This document shows positions 11,946 to 21,671 of a DNA stretch of 64,000 nucleotides, piece after piece. The position numbers and the translations under genes were made by a program. This stretch comes from Gnetum montanum (taxonomy: Eukaryota; Streptophyta; Gnetopsida; Gnetales; Gnetaceae): positions 442,932 through 506,931 of the forward strand of contig MNCI01002813.1 of the NCBI GenBank assembly GCA_015680685.1, read 5' to 3'. The notes below the pieces were generated by a model. It did not search any database, was not told where the DNA came from, and saw only the letters and a list, made by a program, of their open reading frames with translations. The first letter of the stretch is position 1, and each line of letters begins with the position of its first letter.

Positions 11946-13410
11946 TCCAACATGCAAGGATCCTCATCTTTCATTTATTAATCCTCGACATGCTCAACCG
12001 TCTAGTTACGGGGGATATCCCCCATTCTAATAACAAGCAAGATTAGTAAATATTTTTGATTTTCTTTAATTTTACAATTTTTTGTTTTATATTTTTTTCA
12101 TTTTATCTTTTTGTCTTTTTATCTTTTTATAAGTAATCTCACCTATGAATAAAACACTCATGTGGCTTGTTGGTTGAGGTGTGTTCTATGCTATCAAGTC
12201 TTGAGTAATCAATTATTTGGACAGTGACCCATTACACCCACTCATCCATTCTACAAATAAGAGGTTCTGTTTGATGGTACAGTGATATTCTTGACATTCT
12301 TAAAACTTAAAATTAATTTTGTGTTCATTGTACCCAAAATAAAGAAGGGTGGACCAAGAGGGAATGATTAGGGTGTGACATCAAGGGGACTTGCAAATTC
12401 TCTTTGGTGATGTCTATGAGAGTTATCACGCAATGTGGTCATACTAATATCCTTGTAGATCTAATGCAAAATGGAAGTAAGAGTAATCAAAAGGCACTCA
12501 AAAATCCAATTTTTTTCTAGGGGATCCCACCAAAAAGCCATGCATCCATGCCTAAGGGTTGGTGGCTTCTCTGGATTCAGCATTCAGAAAAAAGAGAAGA
12601 GAAGAAAAAAAAAGGAAGAAAAGAAAAGGAAAGAAAAAGTGCCACAAAGCAAAAATCACTCCCCTCTTGAAAAAAATGCCAAGTGATCATGCCCCTTGTT
12701 GTTATGGTACTCTCATAGCCACTCATCATGGGATGAAACAATGTGGTCACTGATCAAAGGAATGGACTTGGTCCTAATCTTGCAATGATGGGTTAATGAC
12801 ACATTAATCATGCTTTACATGCAAGATTCATTGTGCCCTGGGTTAGTTATCTCACATCCCAATCTCTATAATCCCTTCTATAGTTCGTCTCATCTCGTTG
12901 TTTATGTAATTGTAGCTCGTGTCTCATGTAGCATAGAATTCTTACCTCATTCTAGTGATACTTACATGTGTGTGTTTTGTGGAATCAATGAGGATTACAT
13001 TTAAACCTTCTAATGCCTACAAACATTTTAAGGTGTGGTTACGCAAGGGAATTATAGGTTGGAACCTGCTTTGGGGAGGATCCACTTGAGTAATTTTTGT
13101 AATTTTCACTCATAACATATCTTCCGCACATCATCTATTACCCTCATCATCTTGTCAATGATATTCTTTCCCTTATTACTATCCCTCCAGTTCAAACGTT
13201 CCTATGAACCATCACATAGCCTTTTTCTCCCCCTTACCATCCAAGGTCCTTATTGATAAATTTCATGCCATGATAATTTTCCTGCTTTTAGAACTAGTTG
13301 AATTACCCTAGAACCCTTTAACAATCGTCTAGATTTCCTTAGTTTACATCATTTAATTTCAGAAAAATATTAAAAATTTGACACATTCTATAAAGTACCC
13401 TAACTTAGAT
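11946..13410 (+). other. Region of element 2 where pol is absent
   Basis: No RT, RNase H, protease or integrase motif is visible on either strand. There are T-rich runs (12055-12130) and a purine-rich tract (12590-12650), the latter giving a spurious K/E-rich frame. This gap between gag and the 3' ORF defines the element as non-autonomous. Confidence 0.6.
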
Positions 13411-13456
13411 AGGTCACGATATCATGTACGTTGATATCGTGTCCCAAATATATATG
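13411..13456 (+). promoter_or_regulatory. Internal promoter-like block upstream of the 3' ORF (element 2)
   Basis: Two GATATC palindromes (13418-13423 and 13433-13438) are followed at once by an AAATATATATG TATA-like box (13447-13456). The 13-mer GATATCATGTACG is identical to one in the element's own U3. The block lies about 0.5 kb before the ORF start at 13955. Element 6 has the same arrangement, with its own U3 words, at 32475-32398. Confidence 0.55.
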
Positions 13457-13954
13457 TGTGTGTGACCCCCTTGCACCTATCAACATCATTTGCAACTATT
13501 CACATGGGGGAAGTTTTTTAAATTTCTCTCTACAACTTGCGATTGTGCATCCCTTACTTTCATATCCATAACTCGCTCACTGGTACTCTGATTTTCATTT
13601 TTTTTGAACCTACTTGAACCCGGAGTGTTCAGCTTAGCCGTGGGGGAGGGGCACATGCCAAATAGCACATAAATTTTTTGAAATCCTTCATCGCCTGAAG
13701 GACATTATTAAGGGTAATTAGTTATAAAATTAAGAATAAATGCACCAAAAACAATTTCATCTCCTTAGTTATATTAGGAAACTAGAATTGGAAACCACCT
13801 GAGCAAAGAGGATTAAATATTATAATCTTTCAAGGACATTTTCTCCTAATAATTAATGTCACACAGAGATAAAGAAAATTCATTAAGGTAATTAGTAAGG
13901 TATAACCTAAATTTGGTAACAACCATACTAATGATTGGCCCCGTGTAATTGCAA

Positions 13955-16610
13955 ATGGCCCTGAAACACGAACAATAGGAAGGTCCTGCTCAAGGTGTGA
14001 TCGAGCGACCTAGAAGATGTGCAGGACAAGTTCTTGCTGAAAAACATGTAGAGTAGGAGGAACAATCATTTAGTATCCACCAAGAAGACCCTACCACTAT
14101 ACAATCAAGGCAAGCAGAAGGAGAAGCTATTGTAGCTTCTGAACAAGGACGATATCTCACGTTGCCCCAGGATTGTGTTCAGACCATCCATGAAAGGTCC
14201 ATATTCACTACAGTGATTGTGGAATTAAACTTTGGACCTTTCACAAAAAATTTTTTGAAGGCCATTAGCGATCACCTCATAGGGTCCCCATTATGTCCTA
14301 CCCTCTCTAAAAGTGGTGCTTTGTACTTAGGGGAAGTGTACCAATTTTGGCACAACAAAGAAGAAGGCACCACGATTAACATTTGTGGTGTGACTGTTAA
14401 TTTCTCTGTTCAAGCCATTTCAGAAGTATAAAACCTTCTAAATATAGGGCCAAAGGTTACTCAAATGTCTACCTGATCAAACCCTAATGCATAACAAGTT
14501 TTATTAGACAAGGAATATGGCAATGAAGATAAGACCTTTGGGGAGTTGACAACAGAAGAGAGGATCTATCTCAAAATAGGAACTTATCACATCTTTCCCA
14601 CAAAAGGTTTAAAACAAATTTCAACATATGCGGTAAGAGGATGTGCAATGTTGATGGGAAAGGTTAATGTTAACCTACCTCATCTATGTTTTACAGAGAT
14701 CCTAAGGTGATTTGAAGAATAGAAGATAGGGAAGTTTGTGTTTCCCTTCCCTTGTCTTATCAGGAAGTTGTGTAGATGTGCTAGTATTAGAGGATACACC
14801 AATGATGTCCTCTAAAAATCCCAAAATTCTTCATATGCCAAACTACTAAATCCACCAACTAAAAGGAAAATCATTGGTAAGATGCAAGGATCAAAACAAA
14901 AAAAAGAACAAATAGCAGGGCCAATTGCAACTCAACTTGTAGGACCCAGCCAATGTCCAAGCATGGGACCCAGTCAATAGGAAGAAGCAGGGCCTAGCAT
15001 GGGCTAGCAAGATCAACCACCGCCACTGCCGCAAGATCACAGACCGTTGATGAACCATCTCAGGGCCATCACAGAGATAGTTAGTTGGGGAATCCATGAT
15101 GACGCAAATCTCTTATGCATCATCGACAATGCTATACAGCCTACAGTTTCTATAGATTGTGCACGAGATGAAGTGTTCATTCAGACAGGAGGAGGGGAGA
15201 GTGCTTGGTCACAACAAATTTTAGGGAATGTTGTGTCTTTTAAAGTGCAATTGGAAACTAGTGAAGAGGCCATAGTGATGGTCATGCAGCACTAAGATGC
15301 AGCAGGATCCATATAAGTGTTCATAGACCACATTAAGGAATCATTCAATGTGCCTATTGTGCCACCAGCAGATCTTACAGGAGCACGGGATGCTCAAACC
15401 CTAGCTGGTACCTCAATGAATCCTGCGAAACATGAGCATATACTTGACCGATTGTTGCAAATAGGAAAGGTAATGACATCCTTGTTTGACATCCCACAGG
15501 ATGTTATAGTAGTACAATCAAACCTCATTTCCACCAAGGGGAAGTTGGCCATGGTGGAGATAAGGGCTGAGCACGCTGAAGCAGAAGTGCAAAGATTGCA
15601 AGAAAGGCTCATGACCCTACAAGCAAGGCAGTTAGATCCTTCTCAATTCGTTCCTGTAGACCAGCTGGACACTTTCAAAATTGAGCAACTTAATAAATTG
15701 TTGACAAAGAATAAAAGGGTGGTGGAAGAAAAAGAGAAGGCTATTTGGGATGCCTCTACAGAACAAGCACAAACTTACACACACTCAAGGCCTTCCAAGA
15801 GGAGAATAAACAACTTGTTACAGACAACCTTTGGTTAACTTCTATGGAGAAACAAAAGAATGTTCTTGAGGAACATTTTTAGCAGCTGCAAGAACAACTA
15901 ATCAGGATCAACCAGGACATGAACCATTTAGCCAAGGAAAATTGAACCCTCTCAATGGAGGAGGTATGCACCATCTGTCAAAAGAAAACTATTGAAATAA
16001 GTGCATGGCAGAATGAGGCTAAACAGCATGAGAAACTAAAGGAGCATTTCTAGGACTAGGTGGGGATGTATAAAAAAATCATTGAAAAGGAGATCCATAT
16101 GGCCAAGATCCACATCAATGGTCTCAGTGCTCAACACACTGATTGACGAGCCATATTGGACACATACGGGTTTTTCCACTAGGTGGAAGTTAAGAGCTAG
16201 GACCTGTAGATCCAAGACCTTATAGAGTACATGGAGTTGGCAAATTTGTAGTATGCCAACCTTTCCATATTAATAGCAAGGCACCTGAGAATAGAGCTTG
16301 AGCAACAAGTAGCCACCACTTACATCAAATATGAAACAAAATTTGCAAAACACAAGCAAACATTACAAAAATTAGAGGTTGCAAATTTTGAACTCGAGGT
16401 GGTTAAAGAAAGCTACCAGGGGCAGAAAGGTATTGCAACAAACTTGGCTCGATGGCTCACAAATTTTCAAGAATACAGAGACAAAGCCAGAGCCTACGAG
16501 GAGGAACAACAAGTGTTTACAGCTTGGTATGTCAAAGCAAATAAAATGTTTCCACGACTATCATGCGAATGGGAGGTGCCGAATCCATCAAACATCAGAA
16601 CATTAGCATG
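13955..16610 (+). pseudogene. 3' ORF of element 2: plant-transposon-protein-like domain plus coiled coil
   Basis: The ORF begins MALKHEQ at 13955, matching MARKRGAQG at the start of the element 6 ORF (31846, minus). The globular part (about 14160-14830) includes YLGEVYQFWHNKEEGTTINI, the gene-like string ICGVTVNFSVQAISEV, TTEERIYLKIGTYHIFPTKG, and FPCLIRKLC. This layout resembles the 'putative plant transposon protein' (Transposase_32-type) family, judged by eye. A P/Q linker follows, then helices with long E/K/Q/L heptad-like stretches (15540-16600) predicting coiled coil. About a dozen stops break the frame, many TAG in place of CAG. The function of such ORFs is unknown. The position recalls the accessory or envelope-like ORF of other plant gypsy elements. 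Confidence 0.7.
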
Positions 16611-16897
16611 AACAGCATAGGAACCCTGAACTGAAGAGGAGAAACTCTAGGCCATACTTCGATGCCATCAAATCCCAAGACCTAGAGTGCAAGACAAGGG
16701 AAAGGTACCCATGGAGGAGCCACCACCACTAGGAACTACATGAGTTCCACCCAATTTTGTTATTGTGTCTCAATTTTTCTCTAATTCCACACTGCAACAT
16801 AAATCCATTCTAGTCAGTCAATAATCCCATACCTATCCACTGTGTAATCAATGGAGCTTGTTCTCACTTTCACTCAAGGATGAATTTTCATTCAATC

Positions 16898-16906
16898 GTG
16901 GGGGTA
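16898..16906 (+). other. Polypurine tract of element 2
   Basis: GTGGGGGTA directly precedes the 3' LTR start TGATGAGT. It is the counterpart of the tracts at 461 and 28944. Confidence 0.7.
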
Positions 16907-17734
16907 TGATGAGTCATGAATTGTTGGCTGTGATATCGCACCCATGATATCACGTACACAATATCATGTATGTGATATCATAGCCTAGACGTGATATCAT
17001 GTACGCGATATCGCAGCCTATCTCCTCATCTATAAATAAGAGGTAGGTGGATTTAGTTGGGAGTTTTTTAGTTTTACTGTTAAGGTAGGAACTTTTTGCC
17101 AGTTTTTTCCTCTCAACCCTTGATTGTAATTGTACGACATCCTTATTCGAGTATAATGTACTTGGACATGCACATGACCAACAATAAAGATCGAGATTAC
17201 TTCATCATTGCAGCATCCACTTAGCTTAATTATTTAATTGTTATTGTTATTTATTGCTTTCTTAGTTAATATCTCTCTACCCTTATCTCCTAGTAACATG
17301 GAATGAGTACATCTTAATCATGAGCATTTAAGTGTGACTACTTGGTAACTCAGTAGCGTACCTAGGCCATGTGCTTGGTAATCCCAGTGGTAGTCGTGCA
17401 TGAGGTCCAAGATGTGTATAGAGAATTAAGGAATGGATGCTCATCGCACTTAGGCTAGTTTAGATTCTCTCTCATCCTCTCTCTCCTTTCTTAGTTGATA
17501 TTATTTTCCATCATACCCAAGAGTAGCATTAGTGTAGAAACACATCATACATCTCACTCTAGACTAAACCATACATGACAAAGCTAATACTAGTCTAGGT
17601 GGGAAGACAGCGAACTGTAATCTACAAGTAACTATCTAGATACCATAACTAGTTTGTCTGCAGAGGTCAACCGGATCGTGCATGAAACATTCATATTCGT
17701 ATGGTTGAGTGTAGGGGTACCTCGCTACTCACCA
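16907..17734 (+). repeat. 3' LTR of element 2
   Basis: It runs from TGATGAGT to ACTCACCA. Five GATATC words lie at 16932-17020 and the TATA box TATAAATA at 17031-17038. It aligns along its length with 9066-9918. Confidence 0.9.
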
Positions 17735-18231
17735 ACAACCGCTTAGCCAAAGTCAACGGGAGGAACATCGTTGTGTGGATAACTACCTGAGGTAGGTTCA
17801 CCACCCTCATTTTTGCTTAAGACATGTGGAGCATCCTGGAACGACTTACCCTTCAAAGACTTATGAGGTCTCTCCTGTTGCAAGTCCCTTTAACGTTTTG
17901 CCTCTGTGGGATGGTATTCTCTCGAGTCATGATCTTGCACAATGTATTCTATGTATAATTGTGGCATGCCAATTTGTGTGAGAGCATGAAGAAGCATGCT
18001 TAGGACTGAATGATCGGGAGGTAACACTATGTTACCTTCTAAGTCTCACCAATGCAATTGTTCATCTTGATGGAAAATAAAAGTGAAGTCTAGTATATAC
18101 TCATTAGGATGAATATATACCACTCGAACTTGTTGAGGGACTGGCGGATCAACGTCATGTGTATTATGCTGTCGACCGTTTCCTGTTTCAAACCTAGGCA
18201 GTGAGGTGCTTTTGTACGAAGAAGGAGACAT
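17735..18231 (-). pseudogene. gag N-terminus of element C
   Basis: This starts at 18231 with MSPSSYKSTSLPRFETG and continues through HPNEYILDFTFIFHQDEQLHW before a stop. Element D has the same start at 63486 (MSPSSYESASPPRFETG), which supports this as the true gag start. It ends abruptly at 17735 where element 2 is inserted. The rest resumes at 9065. Confidence 0.85.
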
Positions 18232-18345
18232 ACTTGTTTATTCAATGTGCAATGTATTCTTGTTTATTATTTTCTCAGTCAACCCTAAGGGTTTGTTCTA
18301 ATGATGTAAATGATTTCCTAAGTTCTAATTAGCGCACAAACAACT

Positions 18346-18367
18346 AAGTCCCCAGCAACAGTGCCAA
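18346..18367 (-). other. Primer binding site of element C
   Basis: On the minus strand TTGGCACTGTTGCTGGGGACTT follows the LTR end CTCATCA. It is the best-preserved tRNA-Asp-type primer site in the window, differing from TGGCGCCGTTGCCGGGGA at few positions. Confidence 0.85.
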
Positions 18368-19322
18368 TGATGAGCGATGAGGTACCCCTACGCTCAATCG
18401 TACGAATACGAGCGTTTCACGTGCAATTTGGTCAAATTCAAGGACTAAGTGCTTATGCACCCTTGTGGAATAAGGACAGGTTGATTGATTGTTGTTTTCC
18501 CAAGCTTACCTGTATGTCATGATTGTATGGTTAAGTAAGCTTAAGACATATGATTTTTATAACGTTTACGTTTTAATGTCCTGAGCTAGTAGGGAAGGAG
18601 AGAGGTAACTAAGTGACTAATTTAACTTAACTACTCATTAACTAAGTTCTAACTAATCCTAACACTAGCATCTGTTCCCACTTGCCGTACACATCCTGAA
18701 CTAGTGCAACACTGCTGGGATTACCAAACACTAATCGTTATTGGGTTACCAAGCATTACACGCATGCTTGAAGTGGTCGTGCTTGTGTAATTTAACGATT
18801 TGCTTAATTGATCAAAATGAATTGTTGTGCTAATAACAAAATGTAAAGTGCATAAAATAAAATAAAATAAATGCATAAGAAAATAAAATAAAATAAATGC
18901 ATAAGAAAACAAATCTCAAGTGCTGTAAGGATGAATCAAAGAGCTCATCTTTATTGCCGTACACAAGGTGTGCTCAGGTACACAATGGTCAAATAAAGAT
19001 CCGTCCACACTTAAACCTCCTACTATGGGCACTTGAAAAATACTCTAACTTTCAAACAGACTACAAGAGTTTTGCTACTTCACTGCTAAAAACTTCCTCC
19101 CAATTGTGTGCATGGGCACTGTATTTATAGACTTGGGAGCAACTACTCTAATAATTAAAATAACTACTAAAGTAACCGCTAGAGTAACCACTCTAATAAT
19201 TAGAATAATTGCTAGAGTAACCACACTAATAATTAGAATAATTGCTAAAGTAACCACTAGAGTAATCACTCTAATAATTAGAATAACTGCTAAAGTAACC
19301 GCTAGAGTAACCACTCTCATCA
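18368..19322 (-). repeat. 5' LTR of element C
   Basis: It has TGATGAG/CTCATCA termini. On the minus strand the U3 minisatellite (19322-19135) is followed by the TATA box CTATAAATAC (19130-19121), a transcribed part with AATAAAGAT, and the primer site. The A-rich block near 18850-18900 carries a local tandem duplication. Sequence beyond 19322 is the gag of an older element. Confidence 0.92.
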
Positions 19323-19748
19323 AACATATTTGTGGTGTTTCAAAATGATAGTCCTGATCCTACAAAATGTATTCATTGTGGAGATCCTAGATGCCCAATC
19401 TCTTAAGAGTTTTAAGCAGCATCCCATGAACAGATTGTAAGAGGCAACACAATGTTGTCCTGCATATCTTTCCACTGTAGCAGGTCATCCTGATGCAGGA
19501 TGAAGGTGAAATTAGGCACAAACTCATCTGGATGAGTGTGTCCCACTTTGAATTCTTGGGGTGCTAGCGGTTTTAATTCATCATGCCTATGAGAAGAAGA
19601 TATTTTGGATTAAAGATTAAAGAAAAATTCAATATGCTTAACTTATAATTATAATTATAATTATTATTTTTCGAATGATTGAGGCCTTAGGATTTGTTCT
19701 AACTAAATAATATTCACCAAGTCCTAGATAGCGCACATGTCAAACTAC
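19323..19748 (-). pseudogene. gag fragment of the older host element
   Basis: Minus-strand translation gives SSSHRHDELKPLAPQEF… and HPDEFVPNFTFILHQDDLLQWKD. This aligns with HPNEYILDFTFIFHQDEQLHW of element C gag and so identifies a related gag N-terminus. It is cut at 19322 by the insertion of element C. The remainder must lie left of the window. Confidence 0.75.
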
Positions 19749-19770
19749 AAGTCATCAACAATGATGCTAA
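19749..19770 (-). other. Decayed primer binding site of the older element
   Basis: On the minus strand TTAGCATCATTGTTGATGACTT follows CTCATCA. It aligns position by position with the tRNA-Asp-type site of element C, with mostly C/T and G/A changes. Confidence 0.6.
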
Positions 19771-20625
19771 TGATGAGCACTGAGTGGACCATACGCCCAA
19801 CCATATGAATCACTAAACATTCATGCTTGATCCAGTTGAATTTCATGGACTTATAGCCTTCTAAGTACACTAGTCTCTGGGAAGTAGACTTAACCATTGC
19901 AATCATTGTCTTCCCAATTACACTTTTAAAATGCAAAGGTATGGTTAAGTGCAACTAAGGCATATGATTTCTATCATTTTTTACATTTTATGCTTTAAGT
20001 TGCCTAAGAATAAAGAATAAAGAATGAAAGGTATTTAATTAATCCTAACATAAGCATCCCTTCTCACTTGTCGTACACATCTTGAACATGTTTAACAGTA
20101 CTAAGTTACCACATGTTAAGCGTTATTTGGATTACCAAGCACCAAGCATATTCTCAAAGCAGTCGTACTTATGTGCTTAATTAATTGCTATTTAATTTAG
20201 CTTAGTCTAGCTTAAATAATTACTTAATTACTTAAAACATTAAAGGAATTACTTAAAATATTAAATACATAAAGAAAATAATTAATCTATTTCAAAAAGC
20301 TGCAAGGTTTATCAAAAAGCTCATTTTTATTATCAAAAAGCTCATCTTTATTGCCACACACACTGTCGTGCTTAGGTGCAACAGTGCCTCGAATAAAGAT
20401 TTGTACACTCTTTAACTCCTATTACTGGCACTTAGCAAAATATTCTAACTTCTGAATGACAAAACTACAAGAGCATCACTACAACTATCTAACTTATGCC
20501 ATAAATGTAGTTTGTTAACACATATTTATAGGCAAAATAGGGAGCCCTATCAATGGATATGTGTCAATGGGTCAAACCCTACATCAATGACATTCCATCA
20601 ATGTGGCCAACCAAACGATTCATCA
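19771..20625 (-). repeat. 5' LTR of the older Athila-like element
   Basis: It runs from TGATGAGCAC (plus-strand left end) to ATTCATCA, 855 bp. The TATA-like box is TATAAATA on the minus strand near 20525. Its U3 lacks the minisatellite and is of a different family from element C. The primer site and gag on its left fix the orientation as minus. Confidence 0.75.
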
Positions 20626-20890
20626 CTCTTTATCCTCTATGCTTTATTTACCTAGCTTGCAAATACACTCTTCATTGGGTAAATTGATTTAACAATTTGT
20701 CTCAACAAGGAGATGATAGAGAGCTCATTCTTGCTCTAGCAATTTGATTCCTTAAATGAAAAGGAATAACTCAGAGTAGATAGTTTTGAGGACTATATAA
20801 CAAGCCTCCTCTACAAAAGATAGTTTTGATGACTTGTAGTTGAACATCATTGGCATCATTGCTGTTTCTAATACACAAGAATTGGCATGG
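20626..20890. other. Spacer between LTR and inverted repeat
   Basis: I see no gene, repeat or signal here. The 20752-21120 minus-strand frame is only the outward extension of the reading frame in the left inverted-repeat arm. Confidence 0.4.
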
Positions 20891-21345
20891 GAGAACATGG
20901 GCGTTTTGAGCCTGCAGCAGGGCGATGGCGATGCTGATGAAAGCTGTTTTGCGTTATAAACAGCAGTGTAGGTTGCTGTTCCGCCTGCCTGCACAATCAC
21001 TGAGCTCGGAGGGCTCGACTCCTGCATTTTGGCATAAACCTTCTGCAGCTCGCTTTGCACAATATTCATTATCTGGGCCGCCAGGCTTTCCTCGCTCTGT
21101 GGCGACTCCATTTGCTCCATTTGCTCTTGCTTCAGTCAGAAGCACATTGAGGGAAGACGTTATATGAGCACTGCAAATACAGTGATGGGAACAAGTTCCT
21201 CCTCAAGGAGCACCAGAGGTATGAAAATCTTGAAATCTTAATTATGCATAAGAATGCAAGTTCTTGGGTTAGGACTCTGTAAATTGCTAAAGCTGTCTTG
21301 ATTATGCCGTTTTAGAGGCGCTGGGCAGGAAAGCCTCGACGACGG
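20891..21345. repeat. Left arm of a 455-bp inverted repeat around the PPR gene
   Basis: The sequence from GAGAACATGGGCG at 20891 to CGACGACGG at 21345 is the near-perfect reverse complement of 23533-23987, exactly the same length with only scattered differences. The arm contains an outward-facing frame starting MEQMESPQ at 21120. No 9-bp target duplication is visible outside the arms. Confidence 0.93.
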
Positions 21346-21671
21346 TTATGGCTGTTGAGCTTGTCATCGTGAATGAGGTTGTTCGTAAAGTTTCTGCTTT
21401 TGTAGCGTTTATCTGCTGAAGTAAAACAAATTTTACGTGCTTATTTAAGGTCAGTGAAGGCCGAGCAGTTATCACATACGCAGTACATCTTTCCACAACT
21501 TTCTGGTTGTTAAACTCAACCAACGAATGTGCGATAACAAAACCAAACTGATCAAAAATGCAATAGTGGCTAATTGAATCGTGGCAAGATCCACATCTTG
21601 CCAGAGGAAAAAAGCAACAGAACTTAACACAGGGTATAGAAATATGATAAATGTCAGGATCCAAGATTTTC

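Larger units (their letters stand above)
9066..17734 (+). mobile_element. Pol-less LTR retrotransposon 'element 2', complete with two LTRs
   Basis: LTRs are 9066-9918 and 16907-17734. A tRNA-Asp-type primer site follows the first, and the G-rich tract GTGGGGGTA precedes the second. Target-site duplications are AAAAC on the left and ACAAC on the right, one mismatch. Element D, which lacks the insertion, shows GTTGT once at this site (minus sense), confirming the insertion point. The interior holds gag (10110-11200), a P/Q-rich tail, about 2 kb without genes, an internal promoter-like block (13411-13456) and a long 3' ORF (13955-16610). I see no protease, RT, RNase H or integrase, so it would depend on another element. 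Element 6 has the same plan and almost the same length. Confidence 0.9.
1..19322 (-). mobile_element. Athila-type Ty3/gypsy LTR retrotransposon 'element C', nested and decayed
   Basis: The element reads right to left: 5' LTR 18368-19322, primer site, gag start near 18231, gag remainder 9065-7350, protease near 6940, RT/RNase H 6310-4700, integrase 4650-2370, purine tract at 461, 3' LTR 460-1 (cut by the window edge). The pol motifs and a tRNA-Asp-like primer site fit the plant Athila lineage. Its gag is split by element 2 (9066-17734) and its integrase by a solo LTR (2992-3968). The two LTRs differ at roughly 5% of sites over the shared 250 bp I compared by eye, so it is not recent. Many stops make it non-functional. 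It sits inside the gag of an older element whose LTR is 19771-20625. Confidence 0.85.

Noticed and set aside
12471-12753. K/E-rich frames in element 2
   Set aside because: They come from a purine-rich low-complexity run (12590-12650), not from a protein domain.
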